Shown here: positions 5,762 to 6,097 of the stretch, in pieces
Layout: each line of letters begins with the position of its first letter
Position numbering within the stretch: position 1 is the stretch's first letter
Source of the DNA: Clostridiales bacterium
GTDB lineage: Bacteria > Bacillota > Clostridia > Oscillospirales > Acutalibacteraceae
Length of the DNA stretch: 6,097 nucleotides
Direction of reading: 5' to 3'
NCBI GenBank assembly: GCA_020860025.1
Contig: JAJBVC010000072.1
Coordinates: 1-6,097 of the forward strand
Translations under genes and position numbers: made by a program
The notes under the pieces: generated by a model
What the model was told of the DNA's origin: nothing
The model's input: only the letters and a program-made list of their open reading frames with translations
Databases searched by the model: none

Positions 5762-6097
5762 AAACCTTATATGTTTCAGACCTTGACGGCACGCTTCTCA
5801 ACAGCTCTCAGAGAACTTCTGATTTCACAAATAAAACAATTAACACTTTGGTGAAAAAAGGAATGATATTTTCATACGCAACGGCGAGAAGCTATCATAC
5901 CTCAAAAATAGTTACCGAAGGGCTATGCGAAGAGCTTCCGATTATAATGTATAACGGAGCATTTATATTAAACGGTAAAACAGGTGAGTTTCTTACATCA
6001 AATTTTTTCGATAAATCATTTTACTCTCTTTTTGAAGATTTGATTTCTTCGGGTGTTTTTCCTATAGTTTACAGTTCTATTGATAAAAAAGAAAAAT
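5758..6097 (+). CDS. HAD-superfamily Cof-type hydrolase, partial (C-terminus outside window)
   Basis: The first 113 residues of a HAD phosphatase are present, open to the window edge. Motif I is YVSDLDGTLL (5-14), with D8 the expected aspartyl nucleophile and D10 the acid/base. Motif II is in FSYATARS (38-45), with T42 in place; the usual Gly of the ATGR motif is Ala here, so the turn reads T-A-R. IMYNGAFI (63-70) matches the segment that precedes the cap in Cof/class IIB enzymes, and the remaining residues enter the alpha/beta cap domain. Such enzymes typically act on sugar phosphates, nucleotides or flavin phosphates; substrate is unknown here. Motifs III and IV lie outside the window. The start has AGGGG (5747-5751) six bases upstream and overlaps the stop of the preceding 19-codon ORF. 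It is probably transcribed with that ORF and perhaps with the HIT gene. Confidence 0.88.
   Translation, partial: MKTLYVSDLDGTLLNSSQRTSDFTNKTINTLVKKGMIFSYATARSYHTSKIVTEGLCEELPIIMYNGAFILNGKTGEFLTSNFFDKSFYSLFEDLISSGVFPIVYSSIDKKEK

Overview
The window is a stretch of AT-rich Gram-positive chromosome with all genes on the + strand, tightly spaced and with strong AGGAGG-type ribosome binding sites. The pairing of MurT with GatD, an S2 / EF-Ts operon with a long leader, and the codon style point to the Firmicutes, most likely a gut-type anaerobic Clostridia. That placement is an inference from gene content; no rRNA is present to confirm it.

Left part (26-3180) is a cell-wall precursor cluster. murT and gatD overlap by the four bases ATGA and encode the two subunits of lipid II isoglutaminyl synthase, which amidates the D-Glu of the peptidoglycan stem. 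They are followed after 39 bases by ddl, D-alanine--D-alanine ligase, whose dipeptide forms the end of the same stem. The cluster therefore supplies and modifies the pentapeptide used for cross-linking. No convincing intrinsic terminator follows ddl.

Middle part (3181-5161) is the classic rpsB-tsf operon (ribosomal protein S2 and elongation factor Ts). It has a near-consensus promoter with an extended -10 element (3254-3282), a leader of about 114 bases with strong potential secondary structure that could reach the rpsB ribosome binding site, and a textbook terminator hairpin just after tsf (5133-5161).

Right part (5162-6097) holds a HIT-family nucleotide-binding protein whose ribosome binding site starts three bases after the terminator U-run. 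It is followed by a 19-codon leader-like ORF with its own good Shine-Dalgarno sequence, whose stop codon overlaps the start of a HAD-superfamily (Cof-type) phosphatase gene that runs off the end of the window.

Most of the window is ordinary housekeeping sequence. The parts that deserve a second look are non-coding or very small: the rpsB leader, the 19-codon ORF coupled to the HAD gene, and the terminator placed directly before the HIT gene. I see no mobile element, CRISPR array, tRNA, rRNA or unfamiliar multi-gene system.
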